From Panonychus citri (taxonomy: Eukaryota > Arthropoda > Arachnida > Trombidiformes > Tetranychidae): DNA of 64,000 nucleotides. The stretch spans positions 496,001 through 560,000 of the forward strand of contig NW_026515543.1 of the NCBI RefSeq assembly GCF_014898815.1, given 5' to 3'. Below the pieces are notes generated by a model that had not been told where the DNA came from, searched no databases, and was given only the letters and a program-made list of their open reading frames with translations. This document shows positions 58,585-64,000 of the stretch, piece after piece. A program made the position numbers and the translations under genes. The first letter of the stretch is position 1; every line of letters starts with the position of its first letter.

Positions 58585-59373
58585 AATGACAATTTAGTGA
58601 CAAACGAATAAATCAAAAGGATTCTAATTGTTGAGTGAAGTAAATTGAAAGAATCAAGTGAAAATCCAAGATGGATATTGATTCTGACACCGGATCAAAT
58701 GGATTTGCTCATGTTGGATTAACGATCACATTAATTGGCGGAGTTTGTTACACCTTTTATAAATTTCTATCTATCATGTTTACTACGCCATCGAATGATA
58801 GGGTTGAAGGGTCATTATCAACAACATCGACCCAACATGAGTCATCTGATAGGGCGACACTTTTATCAGGTGAAAAGTCAACTTCTAGTAAATTTGCTCG
58901 AGCCATGAAAGCCGTTGATGAGAAAATCAAAGGTACTAGTTGGTTCATATCACCACTTAATCGTTGGAAAACTTCATCGTCATCATCGATCAAAAGTGAA
59001 CGTTCAAAGAAAAAGTCCAAATTATCATCGGTCACCAGTTCTGGGACAAATTCGACTGGTTCCAAGAAATCAGACTCTTCCAAAGATTCAAGAAATTATT
59101 CGTTTTTCTCACCAAATGTTAAATAGGAGAGAGAAAGAGAAATATTTATGTTCCAATTGTTTACATTGACGATTCTTCTTTAAATTTGATTAATTGATTG
59201 TTAACTCGAATTATTCAGGTTACATTGGTGAACAAGTGATGACTCGTGTTTGGATCGCTTCGATTAAGAAGACATTCATTGATTGTCACTACGAATGTAT
59301 CATAATTGGAAACGGAAAGATTGTAATGAAAGGCGATGCTTTGATTTATAAACCTGTAGAAATAAAAATTTGA
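58117..59373 (+). CDS. HTD2: HTD2-like 3-hydroxyacyl-thioester dehydratase (MaoC hot-dog fold), frame broken in exon 1
   Basis: Exons 58117-58342, 58401-58483 and 59219-59373 (TGA). Mitochondrial type-2 fatty acid synthesis step: dehydration of 3-hydroxyacyl-ACP. The first residues (MAIFNRIIPLINSVRQCS) resemble a mitochondrial presequence. Landmarks: FTREDVMKFCQIVGDTNPLHFDD with the catalytic Asp/His of the hydratase-2 motif, GIIVPGLQLNG, SIIGTKLPGPGSILVKQ, and in the last exon GEQVMTRVWI and KIVMKGDALIY. The frame from the ATG shifts at the A run near 58206-58210: ENVFSPEKM-stop as read, but FTREDV continues with one extra A (exon 1 is 226 bp; 227 is needed for phase). A second gene sits in the 735-bp last intron. 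Confidence 0.8.
58535..58580. repeat. (GA)n microsatellite
   Basis: GA tract of about 46 bp in the HTD2 intron, some 90 bp upstream of the nested frame. Confidence 0.95.
58671..59126 (+). CDS. Unknown single-pass membrane protein nested in the HTD2 intron
   Basis: 151-codon open frame on the same strand as its host, wholly inside intron 58484-59218. It starts MDIDSDTGSNGFAH, has one hydrophobic segment (VGLTITLIGGVCYTFYKFLSIM, about 16-37) and then a Ser/Lys/Thr-rich cytosolic-type tail (STSSKFARAMKAVDEKIKGTSWF, poly-Ser, basic SERSKKKSKL) ending FFSPNVK. No known domain. Codon composition is like real genes here, so it is probably a small signal-anchored protein. Alternatively it is a terminal exon of an alternative HTD2 transcript, but no acceptor in phase is evident before its ATG. 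Confidence 0.6.
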   Translation: MDIDSDTGSNGFAHVGLTITLIGGVCYTFYKFLSIMFTTPSNDRVEGSLSTTSTQHESSDRATLLSGEKSTSSKFARAMKAVDEKIKGTSWFISPLNRWKTSSSSSIKSERSKKKSKLSSVTSSGTNSTGSKKSDSSKDSRNYSFFSPNVK

Positions 59374-59545
59374 TTAATTTTGCAAAGGTGACACGATTCA
59401 GTTAATTTTATAGACAAATGCCCGATGCATTCTTTTGTTGATGTTAGTTTTGATAAAGTTGAAGGGATGATGATGATCACCTTCAACTTCATTTATTGGA
59501 TTTTTAAATTTATAGTTGTAATTATTGTTGATGTTAACAAAATTT

Positions 59546-60305
59546 TTATCGGTATCGGCGTAATTGTAAAGTGTTTCTTCGTTTCCAAGATGCTGAAACA
59601 GAGCCACCAATTGTCTTAGCGAAACCATGACCGCGTCCTCTTAATCCACGATGTTTCTTACCAGCGCTTGTCAAACCTCGGCATTCTCTGTGCTTATGAA
59701 CAGGATCACAGATCCAGTTAACCTTAGGATCACGTCGAATGGCTTTATGATGAGGATCAATACAGATAACCTCATAAAATTTGAATGTTGAATCTTGGCC
59801 AACCCAATAAGAACCAAGAATTCTCAAAGCTTTAGCCACACGTTTACCAATACGGGTCTCAGCGATAGCTTGAAGATTTCGCTTGTGTTTCAATTGGTTG
59901 ATACCAATATTCTTGGGTTTACCAAAAACGGCACCTAATTAAAAGAAACATTTAAGAAAAAAAATAAATTTAAGAAAACAAATTAGTAAAAGTAAAAGAA
60001 AAAGAATAGAAAATTTAAAAGTGAACACGTTTAACACTAATCAATTTTATAGACATTGAGACAAAAGACTTACCCTTTGGTACTTGTCGTTTTCTACAAC
60101 CTCGTCGGACTCTAACTCTGTAGATAACAAAACCTTGTTTACATTTATAACCTAATCGTCGAGCTTTTTCAGGTCGTGATGGTCGTGGGCATCTAACAAT
60201 TACACGTTGTTGACGGAATTCCCATGTTCTCAATCGGAGTAAGAAAAGCATCACATCTGATTGCTTCTTTTTCCATAATTCTTGGGTATACTTATAATAA
60301 CCCAT
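59546..60305 (-). CDS. RpL15: Ribosomal protein L15 (eL15)
   Basis: Two coding exons, 60074-60305 and 59546-59934, joined at VPKG|GAVFGKP; 206 residues, normal for eL15 (about 204). Landmarks: MGYYKYTQELWKKKQSDVM, FLLRLRTWEFRQ, RPEKARRLGYKCKQG, YRVRVRRGCRKRQVPKG, LGSYWVGQDSTFKFYEV, HRECRGLTSAGKKHRGLRGRGHGF and the RRNTLQLRRYR end. Structural component of the 60S subunit. Relatively GC-rich codons for the region. A non-coding first exon precedes it. Confidence 0.97.
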
Positions 60306-60320
60306 GATTAATTTAATATC

Positions 60321-60470
60321 CTAAACAAGAAGGAGAACAAATTGTAACACAAATTAGATAATTACAAATGGTGATAACAATTTAAATTAAAAAAAAACCA
60401 ATTAAACAAAGAAAATAAAATTCCAATTACCTTTATAATGAAAACTCAAAAGACAAAATGTTGAGACCAG
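60321..60470 (-). promoter_or_regulatory. RpL15 5'UTR intron and pyrimidine-rich (TOP-like) start region
   Basis: An intron 60321-60430 (donor gtaatt, acceptor gtttag) separates the ATG exon from a leader exon beginning near 60470. On the minus strand that exon starts within CCTTTTTCTGGTCTC, the pyrimidine-rich signature expected of ribosomal protein mRNAs (terminal oligopyrimidine). Exact start inferred. Confidence 0.55.
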
Positions 60471-63062
60471 AAAAAGGAAACGGAAATTCAATCAACACAC
60501 TACAACTTTTTCGGTTCACGATAGATGGAGTTACTTTCGCATTCGTCGCTTTATTTGAGTTTTTATCTTTTCTTTTTTCTGTTAAATTTAAATTGTTTCG
60601 TTTTTTAATTAACTTTTAACTAGACAATTTATTGATTGTCTTTAATTAAATTTCTCTATGCAGTTGATTGGTTTAACATTGAATAACAATAAATCTTTTT
60701 CCATTTTTTATTCCAAGTGTCCCTAAGGTGATGTATTTGTTTTTCCCTCTAATAATTTTCGATGTTAATTTTTTTCTCTAAAATTTAAATCTAATGTCCA
60801 ATGAGTAATAATCTTTTTAATTGGCCACCATTTTAATTTAATTTTTTCCATTTCTTTTTCTTCATTTAATTTAGGAATTTTTGTCCAATCTTTAGGTTAA
60901 TTGGAAGGAAATTTCAATGAACATCTTGAAATGAACGATAGTAATTGTAGAACGTTTTCTTTCCACAAAGAGAATAAGGTATTTAATTATTGTTTCTTTT
61001 TTTCTTTTTATCGGTTTACTTGGTTTTTCTTTATAGAAATAATTCTGTTTATTATGGTAAGAGTTGAGATTTTGATTCCAAGAAATCATCATTTTTCTGG
61101 GGTTAAAATGTTATTACCAAAACAAAAACTGCTTCTTCTTTTTCCAAAAAGACATTAGATTGTTGATCGTTGATAAGTCTCTTTTTTCTCTTTTCTCTGC
61201 AACAATTAAGATGGTCTCTATACTCTCTCCGTGTTATTTGGTTCGAAAGGAGCAAAAAAGGAACGAGTTGTAATGTGTATTCCAGTTAGAAAGTCATTAT
61301 CGAACCGCAAATCATTTCTTCTTAAACCATTTGACTAATAATCAACTAACAAATAAAAGATGGAGGAAAAAAAAGGAAGGAGAAAAAAGATAAATAACAA
61401 GAGAGATACAGATTTATTTACATACAGCGATACATCTAAATAAATCAGTTCACTGTTGCTGTTGTAACCTCTCAAGTTCAACTCTCATCAATTATACATG
61501 GACATACTTTCTCAGTTAATTTATCTCTTTCACTTTCCATCTTTAACACTCAAACAACAGTCTTTGTACACTTGATATAATTGATTAGTATCAATTAATT
61601 GGTCTTCTATTGGTACTGGAAAAAGAGAAAGGATTGAGTCTCCATCAACTGTTACCAAGAGAATATTTTTGATATTTTAAAATTTTTCTCCATCAATTTT
61701 TATTACACATCATGTGTATATTTTACCGGCTCATTTTGTCAACAATCAACAATCTCCCATATCAATTGCCTAAATCGTTAATTACTCTTATTAAGGTTGT
61801 GCATGTTTCTTTACCCTTTTCTATTTACATCTTATTCAATCAAACAATTAACTCTTTCTCTGTTTTTTTTACTTGCTCTTCTGTTTTTCTTCACTCTTCC
61901 AGGAAGATGCTGATTAATTAATTAACTGGTATGGTTGATGATTCCAATTTGTTATTAACTCAACAGAAATAAACTCGTAAGGTAATCAATACATTTTATG
62001 CATGTACTCATATATTCATTTTGGTAACAAATTAATAGTAAACTAACTCTTCATTTCTCTTTCTCTCTTTTTATTCTATTCTATTTTATCCCTTTTCTTT
62101 CTCTTTCCATCCTCCTGTTTAGGTCCTTTTCCATTGGGATATAACATGGTAGATGTAAAACCCAAAATCATCTCAAGCAAGATTCATCTGGGATAATTAA
62201 TACATGGTGTAAATTAATAAAGCCATTGGAATAAATAACAAGCCTGTAAGGTATCACACTCTTCTCGTACACTTTCAACCAGAAATTGTGGTTTTTCTGC
62301 TGAGAGGTGAACTCATACCATGGCTAACACCCTCATCATTACTATTACTTATAATAGCGTTCAGATTTTTGGATTGTTGATTAAAGTGATCAAATAATGA
62401 GGAAATAGAGAGAGAGAGAGAGAGAAAAAGGAGAAGAGAAAAACTTACAGTGCAATTAATTTCTCTTAGGAATCAAGTTTCTTCTTACCTGATGACAAAA
62501 GTTTCGTTGGATACAAAAGAAAAGATGAGTGAGAACAAAAAAGCAAAAAGGAAAATGAGAAGATGATAATAATCAGAAATGAACAAATCCTACAAAATAA
62601 TCATAAACAATCACTAGAAACATTTATACACATAAATTCATACAAAGTCCTGAAATATAAATGAAAAGAAGCAAAAAAAGCCTACCAACAACAATCTCCC
62701 ATGGAGCTGTCAATGATACAACGTTTTTTAGCTTCTTCATCAGCCACCATCGTATAACTCACTCATCATCTGATCGTGTAACCTTTTCCAATGCAAATAA
62801 CTTGCAACAAATTTAATTTCTATCTCATCAATCAACAGAACTCTTTTTTTTCTATTCTCTCTCTCTTCTTAAATTGATAAAAAACCCCAATGAACATGAA
62901 GTTACACTGAGAGAAACATAAATTCTGTAAAGAATCTGATTGATTGTTATAGTATTTTACTTCTCTATTTGTAATTAGATTCCCTGTGTTCTCAAATTCA
63001 AATGTTGCTCTCTCATCTCATCTCTCTCTCTCTCTCTCTCCATGTGTATGCTAATTATCAAC
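60471..63062. other. No gene recognised with confidence
   Basis: AT-rich DNA with CT/GA tracts (for example 62407-62426 and 63022-63040). Small frames at 60901-61158 and 61712-61921 have no coding signature. On the minus strand, at about 62307-62400, a frame encodes SLFDHFNQQSKNL and DEGVSHGMSSPLSRK before TGA; it could be a terminal exon but no clean acceptor is seen. A further short minus-strand coding-like piece lies at about 62690-62800. Confidence 0.4.
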
Positions 63063-63118
63063 CCCGGACGTAAACACTTTTACCTCTACCACCATCAGAA
63101 CCACTTCCAAAAAAATAA
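63063..63118 (-). other. Candidate terminal exon (unassigned gene)
   Basis: After aaatag at about 63119 the minus strand reads DYFFGSGSDGGRGKSVYVRG then TGA, provided the previous exon supplies one G. The composition is coding-like and the stop sits in AT-rich DNA, but the polypyrimidine tract is weak. Low confidence. Confidence 0.25.
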
Positions 63119-63809
63119 TCTATTTACATGTTAACTCAACTAGCCCCAAGAGCTTAGTAATTTTTTTCCTTCATCATCTGTCTCTTGCTCTTCTTACAGT
63201 CTTCAGCTCATTTTCATGTAATAGTATATGCATAACAAATATCCACAGAAAGTTGACTTATATTTGCCCAAAGATATTAACTGAACATGATTGCTGACAA
63301 GTAACTGAGAACATGAAGAAGAAGAAGAAAAAAAATGAGTTAGAAAATAGAATTTAAAATAGTTTTCGAATATAGTTTTTCTCTTTTTCTTTCTGACAGT
63401 TGATGTAAGCAATACCTCTTGTTAGATAATAACAAATACAGAGAGAAAAAGAGTAAAAAGTAAATTCGAAACTAAAACCATCAAAATTAACTCTAAAGAG
63501 ACTCTAATTCATTTGCTAGAGAAAAAACAACAACACCTTAGATATTAATTACCTTTGAAGAGAACAGAAAAATTAGAGATATGAATCTGAATTTCTGTCG
63601 AAAGTGTGAGACAAGAGAGATTAGATAATTTCCTCTTAAATGATGAAATATGGTGTTGAAATAGATCATATCTCCTTCATCATCACCTCAAAGTTTAATT
63701 TCGCCAAGTTAATTGACAATTTAGTTACCGAATACCAAGTAAAATGTTAATTTGCTCACCTCAGGTTTAACATGGATACTAATCAGTCCAAGTTGATGTT
63801 ACCTTGATT

Positions 63810-63856
63810 TTGAAAGTATCTCAATGCCATGGCCATGATGTTTGATTATCGCTGAT
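63810..63856 (-). other. Candidate short internal exon (unassigned gene)
   Basis: Minus strand, between an acceptor (atcatcag) and a donor (ag|gtaaca), reads IIKHHGHGIEILSKS in one open frame. It could belong to the same gene as the candidate terminal exon near 63.1 kb, but phases between the two cannot be tied together here. Confidence 0.2.
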
Positions 63857-63888
63857 GATAATTGTTTACACAAATTGATTGTTCACAG

Positions 63889-63961
63889 TTTCATTTACTA
63901 TCTGGATTTTTTCAAAGTATCTTATGGAAAACTATTCAACCTGTTGAACGATTTTCTTCAG
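63889..63961 (+). other. Candidate internal exon (unassigned gene, continues beyond window)
   Basis: Plus strand, between ttcacag and a gtaaaa donor, 73 bp are open and read FHLLSGFFQSILWKTIQPVE. The hydrophobic-aromatic character suggests a membrane protein. No partner exon upstream was recognised and the downstream one would lie outside the window. Confidence 0.3.
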
Positions 63962-64000
63962 GTAAAACCATTCATCTTCTATGTAAACTCTTAGCATAAC

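Noticed and set aside
58757..59083. Minus-strand 108-codon acidic frame
   Set aside because: Antisense of the Ser/Lys-rich nested frame; the sense frame has an early ATG, a membrane segment and coding-like usage.
1..64000. CRISPR arrays, bacterial operons, phage or retroviral genes
   Set aside because: No regularly spaced repeats, no clustered prokaryotic genes, and no reverse transcriptase or integrase motifs were seen; intron-rich genes show a eukaryotic nuclear source.

Overview
The window reads as nuclear DNA of a herbivorous spider mite (Tetranychidae, Tetranychus-like). It is AT-rich and compact, with short GT-AG introns. Most genes are conserved metazoan ones. A fungal-type intradiol ring-cleavage dioxygenase sits among them, and such genes are known in animals mainly from spider mites, which acquired them horizontally. 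The species call is inference. No rRNA, tRNA, CRISPR array or bacterial operon was recognised.

Layout. 1-10.6 kb: two tandem RalGDS-type Ras-superfamily exchange factor genes (+); the first is cut by the window edge. 11.5-19.5 kb: a tandem array (-) of five intact single-exon type I membrane proteins plus one C-terminal remnant, an orphan secreted/receptor-like family. 19.8-20.6 kb: the intradiol dioxygenase (-), which lacks three of four iron ligands. 21.4-26.7 kb: a TIGAR-like phosphatase and two Gly/Ala-rich secreted proteins (-), with an inverted partial copy and decayed fragments between them. 27.5-30.4 kb: GPR107/108 (-). 31.3-33.7 kb: the pseudophosphatase MTMR9 (+). 34.3-35.6 kb: the SNARE Sec22 (+). 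36.3-41.1 kb: a BarH-related homeobox gene (-) with an Eh1 repressor motif on a distant first exon and a hairpin element in an intron. 41.1-46.0 kb: about 5 kb without a recognised gene. 46.0-48.8 kb: high-affinity choline transporter (-). 50.3-53.0 kb: SLC25A32-type mitochondrial carrier (-) with two alternative terminal exons. 54.1-55.7 kb: essential myosin light chain (-). 57.0-57.4 kb: small acidic orphan (-). 58.1-59.4 kb: HTD2-like MaoC dehydratase (+) with a second gene nested in its intron. 59.5-60.5 kb: ribosomal protein L15 (-). 60.5-64 kb: no gene recognised with confidence, only exon-like pieces.

Themes. Two places show nearly identical DNA confined to part of a paralogous pair while the adjacent coding sequence has diverged: one exon plus its introns in the RalGDS pair, and the ectodomain in the membrane-protein array. 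Both look like recent gene conversion or segmental exchange. Three otherwise well conserved genes (GPR107/108, choline transporter, HTD2) each contain one reading-frame break, so either the assembly has small indels or these copies are damaged. The most novel content is the ectodomain-sharing, tail-swapping orphan membrane-protein array. All exon coordinates were derived by eye from splice consensus, codon phase and protein family patterns.
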